Positions 1 through 8,325 of a DNA stretch of 64,000 nucleotides are shown here, piece after piece. The notes below the pieces were generated by a model. It saw only the letters and a program-made list of their open reading frames with translations. It did not search any database and was not told the DNA's origin. The stretch spans positions 185,828-249,827 of the forward strand of contig ONJX01000001.1 of assembly GCA_900318255.1 (NCBI GenBank). Reading direction: 5' to 3'. Made by a program: the position numbers and the translations under genes. Numbering within the stretch: the first letter of the stretch is position 1; every line of letters begins with the position of its first letter. Source of the stretch: an uncultured Prevotellaceae bacterium (lineage in GTDB: Bacteria; Bacteroidota; Bacteroidia; Bacteroidales; Muribaculaceae).

Positions 1-738
1 CTGCTCGGGACGGAGCTTGAAGGTGGAGGCGTGTTGCTCATCGAGGGTGGGCAAGGCCTCGGGAGGTATCATGCCGCGAAGCGAGTTGCGCAGTGTCTTG
101 CGGCGCTGCCCAAAGGAGGTCTTCACCACGCTCTTGAAGAGGCGCTCGTCGCAGCCTAGGTGGGTCACATTGTTTCGCACCAGGCGGATGACGCCGCTCT
201 TGACCTTGGGCGGCGGGTCGAAGACGTTTTCGTCAACGGTGAACAGGTATTCGATGTCGTACCATGCCTGCAGCAGCACGCTCACGATGCCGTAGGTCTT
301 GCTGCCAGGGCTAGCGGCGATGCGCTGTGCCACCTCGCGCTGGAACATGCCGCTGCAGCACACCACCTGGTCCTTGTAGTCAAGCACGTGAAACAATATC
401 TGCGACGAGATGTTATAAGGGTAGTTGCCAATGACCACCATCTCGCCTGTGCCGCATGCCTCCTGCAAGTCGAGCTTGAGGAAGTCGCGCTCAATGATGC
501 GCCCGTCGAGGGCCGGGAAATGCACCTTGAGGTAATCTACACTCTCGCCGTCGAGCTCCACCACCTTGAGGTTGTGGCCAGCCTCGAGCAGATACTGTGT
601 GAGCACACCCATGCCAGGTCCCACTTCTAGCACTGGCAGGTGCTTGTAGTTGTCGATGGTTGAGGCAATGCGCTGTGCCACATCAAGGTCGATGAGGAAA
701 TGCTGTCCTAGTGATTTCTTTGCTCTTACCTGCTGCAT
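1..738 (-). CDS. rsmA: 16S rRNA dimethyladenosine transferase RsmA/KsgA, 3' end cut by window
   Basis: The reading frame opens at an ATG on the minus strand (736-738) and runs off the left edge, so about 246 N-terminal residues are present and the C-terminus is missing. The protein begins MQQVRAKKSLGQHFL, followed by the SAM-binding loop EVGPGMGVLT and the catalytic motif NYPYNIS, the usual NLPYNIS signature with Leu changed to Tyr. KsgA enzymes dimethylate two adjacent adenines near the 3' end of 16S rRNA during late small-subunit assembly. No other methyltransferase family fits this motif set as well. The gene points away from the tRNA and glycosyltransferase region and has about 460 bp of non-coding DNA upstream. 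Confidence 0.95.
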   Translation of the reverse strand, partial: MQQVRAKKSLGQHFLIDLDVAQRIASTIDNYKHLPVLEVGPGMGVLTQYLLEAGHNLKVVELDGESVDYLKVHFPALDGRIIERDFLKLDLQEACGTGEMVVIGNYPYNISSQILFHVLDYKDQVVCCSGMFQREVAQRIAASPGSKTYGIVSVLLQAWYDIEYLFTVDENVFDPPPKVKSGVIRLVRNNVTHLGCDERLFKSVVKTSFGQRRKTLRNSLRGMIPPEALPTLDEQHASTFKLRPEQ

Positions 739-1134
739 AGTGTTTTGCTGTTGAAAATGGGTTGTGAGAGGGGAATTGGTTGTTGTAACTTGCAAATTTA
801 GATAAAAATCTTGATTTATAAGCTAGTTGAGATAAAGAAATTTAAATTTTCTTTAGAGGAAAGATAACAAAAAATGGGCGAATGTCAAAATTAGTGGTGT
901 TTTCTTGTTATTGAGTCCATTTTATAAAGTCCATAATTTTGAGTCTGTAGCCCTCCACAACAATAAAAACAAAAATTAAAACGAAGATTTTCAATAGCTA
1001 AATAATTAGTTTAATTCGCATAATTCACCGTTTTTCATTATTTGATGTGGACTCTGCGTTTTATTCAAGTCGATGCGCTTTTTTGCCCAAATGGGTGCAA
1101 ATGGGCAAAAAAAATCGCAAAAAATGTCCATTGG
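739..1134. other. AT-rich intergenic region with a diverged dispersed repeat
   Basis: No credible gene lies between rsmA and the tRNA. The stretch is AT-rich. Its part from about 926 to 1040 resembles 11238-11355: both carry a TTTTGAGTCT-TAG segment and, near the right end, AGTTTAATTCGC-TAATTC-CCGTTTTT. Confidence 0.6.
926..1040. repeat. Dispersed ~115-bp repeat, copy A
   Basis: This segment aligns by eye with copy B at 11238-11355. The best conserved blocks are TTTTGAGTCTGTAG (TTTTTGAGTCTATAG in B) and GTTTAATTCGCATAATTC (GTTTAATTCGCTTAATTC in B), each followed by CCGTTTTT. The order and spacing of blocks are the same. It has no obvious coding content. Confidence 0.55.
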
Positions 1135-1166
1135 CTTGGTGGTTTCAAGATTTTGACGTAACTTTG
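1135..1166 (+). promoter_or_regulatory. Bacteroidales-type promoter for the tRNA
   Basis: CTTG at 1135-1138 and TAACTTTG at 1159-1166 are separated by 20 bp. They match the known -33/-7 pattern TTTG / TAnnTTTG of Bacteroidetes sigma factor promoters, and the tRNA begins 33 bp downstream. Confidence 0.7.
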
Positions 1167-1198
1167 CAGTCGCTTTTCGGCTCGCTAGAGGCGTGAGC

Positions 1199-1272
1199 GG
1201 TCCCATAGCTCAGTTGGTTAGAGCACCTGACTCATAATCAGGGAGTCCTTGGTTCAAGCCCAAGTGGGACCA
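1199..1272 (+). tRNA. tRNA with CAT anticodon (elongator Met or lysidine-type Ile2)
   Basis: A full cloverleaf can be drawn. The acceptor stem is GGTCCCA (1199-1205) paired with TGGGACC (1265-1271), with discriminator A at 1272. The D arm is AGCTCAGTTGGTTAGAGC, the anticodon stem is CCTGA/TCAGG around loop CTCATAA, and the T loop is TTCAAGC. The anticodon is CAT, so this is either elongator tRNA-Met or the tRNA-Ile that TilS modifies to read AUA; sequence alone does not decide. CCA is not fully encoded. A terminator follows directly. Confidence 0.93.
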
Positions 1273-1283
1273 CGTTTTAAATC

Positions 1284-1320
1284 CGACAACCATTTGATTT
1301 TCAATGGTTGTCGTTTTTTT
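1284..1320 (+). terminator. Rho-independent terminator of the tRNA
   Basis: CGACAACCATT pairs perfectly with AATGGTTGTCG across an 8-nt loop and is followed by a run of T residues. Confidence 0.9.
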
Positions 1321-1434
1321 TATTTTCAATAATTCCCCACTTTTTCACCACTTTTTTGCGGGTGACGCCTATATATATTGTTGTTGCCGACCCTCCGCTA
1401 GTCGCGTCTAACGGACAAGGCGTCACGCCTATTG

Positions 1435-2571
1435 TTACGCTTTGCCTCTAGCTCGGTTGTAGGTGAGCATGGTGGCTTGTGCCAGGTTTTTCTGTGTGAA
1501 TGTAGCTGCGAGTTCTTTACCCCTGGCGGTGAGCGTTTTGCATTTGTCGGGGTTGTTGAGCACGGTGTTGATGTGTGCTACGAGCTGTTGCTCGTTCTTG
1601 GGGTCGAAATAGAGAGCGGCGTCCTTGGCTATCTCGCGGTGGCAGCCGTCGTCGCTGGCGATGAGTGGTGTGCCGCTAATCATGGCCTCAATGACACACT
1701 GTCCCATGCCGTCGGCCATCGAGGGGTCGATGAAGGCTTTGGACAGCGCGTAGAGGCACATGAAGTTGTGCTTGTTAACGCTCGACACTCGCACTATGCG
1801 CTCGTCGATGTTGAGTTTCTCGGCTAGACGCTTGAGCTGCTGGTAGTGGGCGTTTTTCTTGCCAATGATGAGGAGGTCTATTTTCTTGTTGTCAATCTTG
1901 GCGAAGGCTTTATAGAGAGTCTCCATGTTGCTCAAGTTGTCGAAGTTGGTAATGGCTAGGATGAAGTTTGACGGCAGGTTGTATTTCCCTTTGGTGTTCT
2001 GGATGAAGATGTCGTCGCCCAGGTTCTCGATATACTCATCGCGGAAGGCAGTGTAGATGACATCGATCTTGCTGTCGCTGGTGCCATATTTGTTGATGAT
2101 GGCGTTTTTCACATATTCGCTGGTGGCAATGATGCGGTCGGCGCGCTTGCAGGCGCGGCTAATGCGTGAGTTGCGATATAGCTTCTCGAGCCAGGTGTAG
2201 TCGTTCATGAAACGCTTGAAGGTGAGGTCGCGCACGGTGATTACCATTCTCACCTTGTTCTTGCCGTGTCCCGATGGCAACACCGAGTCGAGGCCGTGAA
2301 ATACTTTCACGTCGTGACGGTAGAAGTCGGTGAAAATGCCGCTGCGGTTGCGCCATAGCCATTTGCTGAAAGCCTTGTAAGGTGTCTTCAGGTGAACGCT
2401 TGCGATAGAAAGCAGCCACGATAGTCCTCGGTCGCTGGAATTCTCGGGGGTATAAACCATAAAAGAGTCTCTAGGGTGCTCCATTCCTAGCGATGAAATT
2501 AATAGCCGGTCATAATAGGACAACTCGGAGTCGCTGTTTACAGTTCTTATGCCATCAAAGCCTATTGTCAT
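1435..2571 (-). CDS. GT4-family glycosyltransferase
   Basis: This 378-residue protein has the two-domain GT-B layout of GT4 enzymes, which move a sugar from a nucleotide-sugar to an acceptor in glycan synthesis. The N-terminal half has weak similarity landmarks (VITVRDLTF, ADRIIATSEYVKNAI). The C-terminal half is typical, with VSSVNKHNF, then ADGMGQCVIEAMISGTPLI and DAALYFDPKN. The catalytic EX7E signature appears as D-X7-E (ADGMGQCVIE), a conservative change of the first acid. The acceptor is unknown. The gene stands alone, between a tRNA and an MscS channel gene, not in a capsule or LPS operon. The start is the ATG at 2571. Confidence 0.88.
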   Translation of the reverse strand: MTIGFDGIRTVNSDSELSYYDRLLISSLGMEHPRDSFMVYTPENSSDRGLSWLLSIASVHLKTPYKAFSKWLWRNRSGIFTDFYRHDVKVFHGLDSVLPSGHGKNKVRMVITVRDLTFKRFMNDYTWLEKLYRNSRISRACKRADRIIATSEYVKNAIINKYGTSDSKIDVIYTAFRDEYIENLGDDIFIQNTKGKYNLPSNFILAITNFDNLSNMETLYKAFAKIDNKKIDLLIIGKKNAHYQQLKRLAEKLNIDERIVRVSSVNKHNFMCLYALSKAFIDPSMADGMGQCVIEAMISGTPLIASDDGCHREIAKDAALYFDPKNEQQLVAHINTVLNNPDKCKTLTARGKELAATFTQKNLAQATMLTYNRARGKA

Positions 2572-2760
2572 TGTTTATATGTCTTGGTGTAAAAAAGGTG
2601 TCTAGTTAAAAAAATGATTTCTAAGAATCCTTGTGAAAAAAAGCTCACAAAATTAGGTATAAATTATTAAACTGCTGGTGGAAATTTAATTAATTTTTTA
2701 TAAAATGTGCAGTAGCCGCAATTCCAGCGGTGAAATGCTGAAAATCTAGTGTGGTGCTTA

Positions 2761-5460
2761 TTATCTTGATTGTTGCTCTTTTTCAGCTTTGCTTGCTGCC
2801 TCTTGTGTGGCCTCGCTCACGTGCTTGATGTAGATGTCGCGTTGTGGGAAGGGAATCTCTATGCTGTTGTCTTGCAGGGTGTTGTAGATTGTCTCTTTCA
2901 CCTGATAGACGAAGCTGATTTTCTCTTCTACGAGCACCCAGAATGCCACGATGAGATCTACAGAGTTCTCGCCAAAGCCGCCAAAGAGCACCTTGAAGCC
3001 TTGTTTCTTCTGTATCACTGGTCGCCCGCTGGCGCTGGTGGCAGTGGTGAGGCTGTTGAGGCTGTTCTCGAGGATTTCTCTCACCTCGTTGATTTTCACT
3101 CCATAGGCCACACCTATGGGCAGTTTCACATACTCGTAGCTGTGGTTCTTAGTAAAGTTCTTGAAATTCTTGTTGAAGAGCGAGGTGTTGAGGAAGGCGA
3201 TGATGCTGCCGTCGGGGGTGACAATCTGCGTGCTCTGGTAGCCTATGCTCTCCACTTTTCCCAAGATGCCTTCGCACTCGATATAGTCGCCCACTCTCAC
3301 GCGTCCCGACATGAGCGAGAGTCCGTAGATGAAGTTCTCGAGGATGTCTTTCATGGCAAAACCAAGACCTGTCGCCAAGCCTGCCGAGATGAGCGAGATG
3401 CCGCTCTTGGGCACCTTAAATAGCACTAGAGCAAAGATGAAGAAACTTCCCCATGCCACGATGGTGATGATGTTGTTAGCAAGGGTGATGTTGGGGCGCC
3501 GTGTGGCGTCGGTCTTGGCAAACTGCCTTAGCTTGTAGCGCCTGTAGAGCGAGTGTGCAAGGTAGTTGATATAGTAGAACACGAAGAATAGTGCGCTCAC
3601 GAGCACGATTTTGTAGAGCGAGATTTGTATGAGTCCTTGCTGGTCGATGAAATTGTGGTAGAAATATTTCACCAGCAGTTGTTTCATGTCAAACATGTTG
3701 ACGGCAAAGAGGATGCTCATCAGCACCGAGACAACGGCGAGCACTGGCAGCACCACCTTTATAAAGAAGTCGTAGGCCCAAGTGTGGTTTATGTAGTCGC
3801 CATTCTTCTCGAGCGAGAGAATCTTGTTGAAGATTTTTTTCTCGTTGTTTTTCTTGTTTTTGCTTTTCAGCTTCGAGGCCTCGTCTTTGTAGATGCGCTT
3901 GACGAGGAATTTCTCGTTAAACATCTTGGCCAGGTCGTAGAGGCACACGATAGTCTGGACACACGCCAGCTGGAACGACCACCACACCATGATTTGCACT
4001 GCCAGCAGTGTGTAGCCTATCCATGCCAGCAGGCACGAGGCTATCATGGCAATGAGCGAGATGGTAGAGAAGATGATGTCGATAGTGGGAATCTTGACGT
4101 GGCGCTTCTTGACAACGATAAACTGCCAGATGGTGAACACCAGCATCAGTGGTGGAAAGATGAGGTTCACAACATTGTTAGGGATGAAGATAATGCGGAA
4201 CACTATCACCACAAAAGCCATGAGCAAGAACGGGGTATAGACCATCACGCCAGCATTAATCTGCTTGCTGGTGAGCCTTATCAGTAGCGACAGCAGTATC
4301 ACAAACAGCAGCCATGAGTAGTCGAGGGTGATGCCTATAGCCATGACAATGAAGTTGTGGTGCATGAGCGAGTTGGCGATGGTGATAAACAGCGAGAAGA
4401 GGAACACCCCGCAGGCGAGGCCTATCATGCCGCGGCGGCGCTTGTAGCTGGGGTTGTTCCTTATCTTCTTGGGGAGGCACCACCGCAGGATGATGGTGCT
4501 CAATATCGTGGCGATGAAGATGTAGAAGAGAATGAACACCGATGTCATGAGAATTACCGGTCCTCGCCACTGGCTCTTGATGCTAGCCTTCTGGCCGTCG
4601 CGGTTGAGCTCTTGGTATTTTTCGCGTAGCTGGGTGTTGATGCGGCTGTAGTTGTTGCCCAGTGAGGCAAGCACTTGGAAATAGTTGCTGCCGCCATTGC
4701 TGAAGATGCTGTTTTGCAGGTTCTCGTATTGCTTGAGCGCGTAGGTGTTCAGGGCGTTGAGCTTTTCTGTCACCTCGTCGTAGTAGCGCTTGTCGGCACT
4801 CATCTTTTCCTTGATTTTGATGGTGTTGTTGCGCAGTGCTTGGGCATAGAAGATGCATTTCTCCCTGATCTTGATTTCCTTGTCGTTGAGCACATAGAGA
4901 CCCACATTCTCCACGTCGAGCTTGGGGTCGTTGATGGCGTCGGGGTTGACGGTGTTGCCATTGCCCTCGGCTTGCTGCGACTGCATGATGCTGTCGGCGA
5001 CCTCGGTCAGTGAGCTCTTTTCGGTGTTCTCGATAGCTGGCGAGATGTGCTTGAGCACATTGATGAGGCTGTCATATCTCTCGATTTCGGCATTGAGCTT
5101 CGACATTATCTTGTCGAAGGGCACATGCGCTATGTGTGAGTTGTTATACAGGTCGGTAGCCTGCTGGCACGCGTAGGCCATGTCGAAGGTGAAATCGCTG
5201 TTTTGGGAGTATAGGATGAGCGAAATCTGGTCGATTTGCTGCATGGTGGCCACGAGCTGCTCGTGCTGCTTTTGTGCCCGCAGCTCCATCTCCCTCATGC
5301 TTTGCTTTTGCTGCTTATATTTCATCTCGAGCTCGGCGCACAGCACATCGATAGTCTTGCCGAAGTCGTGCTCCTTGAACACTGCCTGCGCTTGAGTGGT
5401 GCTAATGATCAGTGCTATGGCGAGCAGGAGAAATCTATGTAACGAGGGTGTTTTTATCAT
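2761..5460 (-). CDS. Large MscS-family mechanosensitive channel with periplasmic coiled-coil region
   Basis: I place the start at the ATG at 5458-5460, because it begins MIKTPSLHRFLLLAIALI..TTQAQA, a clear signal peptide; the frame is open further upstream but that extension reads like non-coding sequence. The product has about 899 residues. Residues ~30-330 are polar and helix-rich with many Gln/Glu, resembling the coiled-coil periplasmic domains of MscK/YbdG-like channels. Many hydrophobic helices follow. The C-terminal MscS core has the pore-lining GLATGLGFAMKDILENFI, then the beta domain around VGDYIECEGILGKVESIGYQ. Such channels release solutes during hypo-osmotic shock. The gene follows two small membrane protein genes on the same strand. 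Confidence 0.92.
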   Translation of the reverse strand: MIKTPSLHRFLLLAIALIISTTQAQAVFKEHDFGKTIDVLCAELEMKYKQQKQSMREMELRAQKQHEQLVATMQQIDQISLILYSQNSDFTFDMAYACQQATDLYNNSHIAHVPFDKIMSKLNAEIERYDSLINVLKHISPAIENTEKSSLTEVADSIMQSQQAEGNGNTVNPDAINDPKLDVENVGLYVLNDKEIKIREKCIFYAQALRNNTIKIKEKMSADKRYYDEVTEKLNALNTYALKQYENLQNSIFSNGGSNYFQVLASLGNNYSRINTQLREKYQELNRDGQKASIKSQWRGPVILMTSVFILFYIFIATILSTIILRWCLPKKIRNNPSYKRRRGMIGLACGVFLFSLFITIANSLMHHNFIVMAIGITLDYSWLLFVILLSLLIRLTSKQINAGVMVYTPFLLMAFVVIVFRIIFIPNNVVNLIFPPLMLVFTIWQFIVVKKRHVKIPTIDIIFSTISLIAMIASCLLAWIGYTLLAVQIMVWWSFQLACVQTIVCLYDLAKMFNEKFLVKRIYKDEASKLKSKNKKNNEKKIFNKILSLEKNGDYINHTWAYDFFIKVVLPVLAVVSVLMSILFAVNMFDMKQLLVKYFYHNFIDQQGLIQISLYKIVLVSALFFVFYYINYLAHSLYRRYKLRQFAKTDATRRPNITLANNIITIVAWGSFFIFALVLFKVPKSGISLISAGLATGLGFAMKDILENFIYGLSLMSGRVRVGDYIECEGILGKVESIGYQSTQIVTPDGSIIAFLNTSLFNKNFKNFTKNHSYEYVKLPIGVAYGVKINEVREILENSLNSLTTATSASGRPVIQKKQGFKVLFGGFGENSVDLIVAFWVLVEEKISFVYQVKETIYNTLQDNSIEIPFPQRDIYIKHVSEATQEAASKAEKEQQSR

Positions 5461-5489
5461 AATTAAGAAATAGAAGTTGGCTTGGTTTT

Positions 5490-5930
5490 TCAGTGTAGTA
5501 GTTGATAGCTTGCTAGGATGGCGCATCCGGCGATGATGATGGCGAGCAGGAGGCGGTAGATGGTGCTGCTCACCATGCGCTCGAGCAGCAGGTGCACGGT
5601 CTCGAGATTGGCGACCTGGCTGCTGGCGCACTGCTCGGCGATGTGCCGCAGGCGCTTGTCGCGCAGGGTGCTGTGGTCTATGGCGGTGAGCAGTAGGCGT
5701 CCGTAGCTGGCGATGTTCTCTTTCTCGAGGCTGCTGGCGTCAACGAGCCTTATGTGCTTGCCGTCGTTGCTGAGCTCTACCGTCTGCGCGCTGAGCTGCT
5801 GCCCTGTGCTGCCGCTGTCGCGCCACTCCATGAGAGCCTCTACCAGCGGTTGTTGCAAGTTGTACAAAGCACGCGGTGAGATGCTTTTATCGCCGCGTGC
5901 CAGTATTGTGCTCAGGGGGGTGTAGTCCAT
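5490..5930 (-). CDS. Small tail-anchored protein, possible degenerate protein-kinase C-lobe
   Basis: I chose the ATG at 5928-5930 (MDYTPLSTILARGDKSI); the frame extends upstream only into an Arg/Pro-rich shadow of the neighbouring gene. The product has 146 residues with one C-terminal membrane helix (IYRLLLAIIIAGCAILASY). By eye the order of elements matches the lower lobe of Ser/Thr kinases: a segment like the catalytic loop and strand (LSAQTVELSNDGKHIRLVDAS), then ENIASYGRLLLTAI like the 'D-x-YSLG-LLYEL' helix, then LRHIAEQCASS like the terminal kinase helices. There is no N-lobe, no catalytic HRD Asp and no DFG, so it could not phosphorylate. This relation is inference. It sits 19 bp downstream of the zinc-ribbon gene and is probably co-transcribed with it. 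Confidence 0.75.
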   Translation of the reverse strand: MDYTPLSTILARGDKSISPRALYNLQQPLVEALMEWRDSGSTGQQLSAQTVELSNDGKHIRLVDASSLEKENIASYGRLLLTAIDHSTLRDKRLRHIAEQCASSQVANLETVHLLLERMVSSTIYRLLLAIIIAGCAILASYQLLH

Positions 5931-5949
5931 AGTAAATGGGCTTGAGACC

Positions 5950-7284
5950 CTATTTCTTGGGCTCCTCCTTCTTGGACTCTTCCTTCTTGGGTTCCTCCTT
6001 CTTGGGCTCCTCTTTTTTGGGCTCGGCCTTTGGCTGAGCTGCCTCGGGGTTGACAATCTGTCCGCTGCCCAGGTTCACGCGCTTGCGTGTGTCGTCGGTG
6101 TTGCGAATGCTGATGATGCCATTGGCGGTGTCGTAGAAGCCAATGTCCTTAGCTCCGCCGCCATGAATCTTGGAGTTCTTGCCAGTGGCCCTGTTATAGC
6201 TCACCACGCTGCCGTCCTTGAGCAGCATCACTTTGTAGTTTCCTGCTTGCACGGTCTTGGTGACGTCGTTGATGTTAAACATTGCGTCATCCTTGTCTTT
6301 AGTCTCGGTCACTGCCGAGTTCTCGGGTTGAGCGGGTTGTACTTCCTCGGCGGGCTTCTCTTCTTCAACGGGTTGCTGCTCTTCTTGCTTCTCTTCCTCC
6401 TCGGCCTGCTGTTCCTCGCCCTGGAAGCGGATGATGCGAATGAAGTTGCGAGCTGTCTCGTTCATCCACTTCACCACCTCGCTAGAGCCAGTGGCGGGGT
6501 TGCAGACGATGACCCTCTCGCTGTTGATGTTTTGGAAGGCTCCCTCGTAGGTGGCAGTGGTGATGGCGCGCGACTCCACGTCATACATGTTGAGCACCAC
6601 TTGCGCCTTGCTCTGGTCGCCCTGTGGAGTTTGCATGAAGGCATAGAAGAAATATTTCTTTCCGCCAATGGTCACCACCTGTGGAATGATGTCGCGACCT
6701 GCCATCATCTTGTCTTGGTCGAAGGTCACGTCGAAGCCGGCGGTGGAAATCTGCTTTATGTTCTCGGGGTCGATGGCCCATTTGCCCTCGTTCTTGACGA
6801 GCTTGTAGATCTTGTAGAACTCACCAGTCTTTTGTGTGATGCCCACAATCACGTCGTTAATGCCAGGCTGCGAGCCCGTCACGCGCGAGGCATAGACGAT
6901 GCGTGCTCCGTCGCCCACGTAGTTGTAGTCGTTGAGGGCGCGTTGCAGCGTGTCGGCACAGGCGGCTGCACTCTCGTCGATGGTGGTGAGTGGACCAGCT
7001 TGGCGGGTGTCCTTGTTGCAGCGTGTGCAATATACTAGTGTGCAAAAGCCTATCACGGCAAGGGCTATAAGGGCATAGACGGTGTAGCTCCTGCCTGTGC
7101 TGTTGTTGCGGCTGTTTTGTCGCTGCTCAAGTTTGGTGGTGTGGCCATTGTTCCAGTCATCATCATGGTCATAACGGTTGCTGTTGCCATAGTTTTGGGG
7201 TTCAATCCTGCTGCCACAGCGGTTGCAAAAGGCCGAGCCTTCGGGCACTGAATTCCCGCAATTGGGACATGTTATTTTGCTCAT
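5950..7284 (-). CDS. Zinc-ribbon membrane protein with acidic/KE-rich repeats
   Basis: The ATG at 7282-7284 gives 444 residues starting MSKITCPNCGN. A four-cysteine zinc ribbon (CPNC...CNRC) is followed by a polar linker, one membrane helix (YALIALAVIGFCTLVYC), and a ~220-residue domain I do not recognise, which should lie outside the cytoplasm. A Glu/Gln-rich spacer, a second small domain (KTVQAGNYKVMLLKDGSVV...) and a tail of EEPKK repeats complete it. A canonical promoter lies just upstream. The gene appears to lead an operon with the small kinase-lobe-like gene and perhaps the MscS gene. The layout (zinc ribbon, one helix, low-complexity charged repeats) recalls the proteins at 38.9-41.7 kb. 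Confidence 0.85.
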   Translation of the reverse strand: MSKITCPNCGNSVPEGSAFCNRCGSRIEPQNYGNSNRYDHDDDWNNGHTTKLEQRQNSRNNSTGRSYTVYALIALAVIGFCTLVYCTRCNKDTRQAGPLTTIDESAAACADTLQRALNDYNYVGDGARIVYASRVTGSQPGINDVIVGITQKTGEFYKIYKLVKNEGKWAIDPENIKQISTAGFDVTFDQDKMMAGRDIIPQVVTIGGKKYFFYAFMQTPQGDQSKAQVVLNMYDVESRAITTATYEGAFQNINSERVIVCNPATGSSEVVKWMNETARNFIRIIRFQGEEQQAEEEEKQEEQQPVEEEKPAEEVQPAQPENSAVTETKDKDDAMFNINDVTKTVQAGNYKVMLLKDGSVVSYNRATGKNSKIHGGGAKDIGFYDTANGIISIRNTDDTRKRVNLGSGQIVNPEAAQPKAEPKKEEPKKEEPKKEESKKEEPKK

Positions 7285-7322
7285 ATACAAGTTTTATTTT
7301 TAGTGATTCTTCGTTTTCTTTG

Positions 7323-7354
7323 CAAAAGTAAGACAAATATCTAAGTCACGCAAA
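7323..7354 (-). promoter_or_regulatory. Promoter of the zinc-ribbon operon
   Basis: Reading the minus strand, TTTG (7354-7351), 20 bp, then TACTTTTG (7330-7323) fit the Bacteroidales consensus exactly. The start codon lies 38 bp downstream. Confidence 0.8.
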
Positions 7355-7421
7355 AAAATCTTGCATGTTTTGTGCTTTTTTCCTGCCAAGTGATGGAATT
7401 TTGGGTTGAAACACACAATGG

Positions 7422-7453
7422 TTTGCACATTATTGATAATTGTCCTACCTTTG
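7422..7453 (+). promoter_or_regulatory. Promoter of the SDR gene
   Basis: TTTG at 7422-7425, 20 bp, TACCTTTG at 7446-7453: an exact match to the Bacteroidales consensus. The predicted start site is about 10 bp before the first ATG, so the leader is very short. Confidence 0.85.
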
Positions 7454-7469
7454 CAGGACACTTAACTTA

Positions 7470-8201
7470 ATGATTATGAAAAAGGCCATAGTGATAGGTG
7501 CATCGTCGGGGCTCGGCAACGAGGTGGCACGGCTCTTGCTGCAGCAGGGCTGGGCACTGGGCGTGGCGGCACGCAGGCAGGAGCCGTTGGAGCAGCTGCG
7601 TGTCATAGACCCGGCGAGGGTACACGTCCAGGTCATGGATGTGACCAGCGAGGATGCCACGGCACGCTTGCAGCACCTCATTGGTGAGGTGGGGGGCATG
7701 GATCTGTTTTTCTATGCCTCGGGAGTTGGCAGCCACAACATGGAGCTAGAGCCTAGCGTAGAGCTTGGCACCGTGGCCACTAACGGGCTGGGCTTCACGC
7801 GCATGATAGGCGAGGCGTTTCGCTACATGGCATCTCATGGTGGCGGCCACATTGCTGCCATCAGCAGCATAGCCGGCACCAAGGGGCTTGGTGCGGCACC
7901 GTCTTACTCGGCGACCAAGGCATTTCAAGGCATCTACCTGCAAGCCCTGGAGCAGCAGGCTCACATGCGTGGTCTCAACATCACGTTCACCGACTTGCGG
8001 CCAGGCTTCGTGGCGACGCCCTTGCTGGGTGACAGCCCTAAATATCCCATGCTGCTCACCACGCAGGAGGTGGCTCGCCACATGGTGCGTGCCGTTGATG
8101 CGCGCCGCCATGTGTGGGTCATCGACTGGCGCTGGCGCATCGTCACCGCCCTGTGGCGCCGCGTGCCCCGGTGGCTGTGGAGAAGGCTAAAAGTGAAATA
8201 A
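7470..8201 (+). CDS. Short-chain dehydrogenase/reductase (SDR)
   Basis: The first ATG after the promoter is at 7470, and a second (MKKAIVIG) at 7476 is equally possible. The ~243-residue protein has the Rossmann nucleotide-binding motif GASSGLGNE near the N-terminus, the NAG-like strand region around FYASGVG, the catalytic serine in ISSIAGTKG, and the YSATK active-site motif. After that comes DLRPGFVATPL, typical of classical SDRs of the short-chain 'YqjQ/DltE-like' type. It probably uses NADP(H) because of the following basic stretch (VAARRQEPL), but the substrate cannot be told. The C-terminus is rich in Trp/Arg and may touch the membrane. Confidence 0.92.
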   Translation: MIMKKAIVIGASSGLGNEVARLLLQQGWALGVAARRQEPLEQLRVIDPARVHVQVMDVTSEDATARLQHLIGEVGGMDLFFYASGVGSHNMELEPSVELGTVATNGLGFTRMIGEAFRYMASHGGGHIAAISSIAGTKGLGAAPSYSATKAFQGIYLQALEQQAHMRGLNITFTDLRPGFVATPLLGDSPKYPMLLTTQEVARHMVRAVDARRHVWVIDWRWRIVTALWRRVPRWLWRRLKVK

Positions 8202-8216
8202 TTTTGAGGTTAGACA

Positions 8217-8288
8217 TTCTAGAATTTCTAGATCTTCTAGACTATCTAGACTATCTAGGCTTTCTAGAATTTCTAGCCCTTCTAGAAA
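8217..8288. repeat. 9-bp tandem array built on TCTAGA (8 units)
   Basis: Eight consecutive 9-bp units of the form NTCTAGRNN, for example TTCTAGAAT, TTCTAGATC, ATCTAGACT. The array begins 16 bp after the SDR stop codon. The same family occurs at 16816, 21311, 33358 and 45229. Confidence 0.9.
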
Positions 8289-8325
8289 AAATTAATCTTT
8301 GTTCTGTAAAAAAAAGCTACTATAT

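Noticed and set aside
1006..1206. 66-codon frame upstream of the tRNA
   Set aside because: It overlaps the tRNA promoter and first bases, has no recognisable content and lies in AT-rich repeat DNA.
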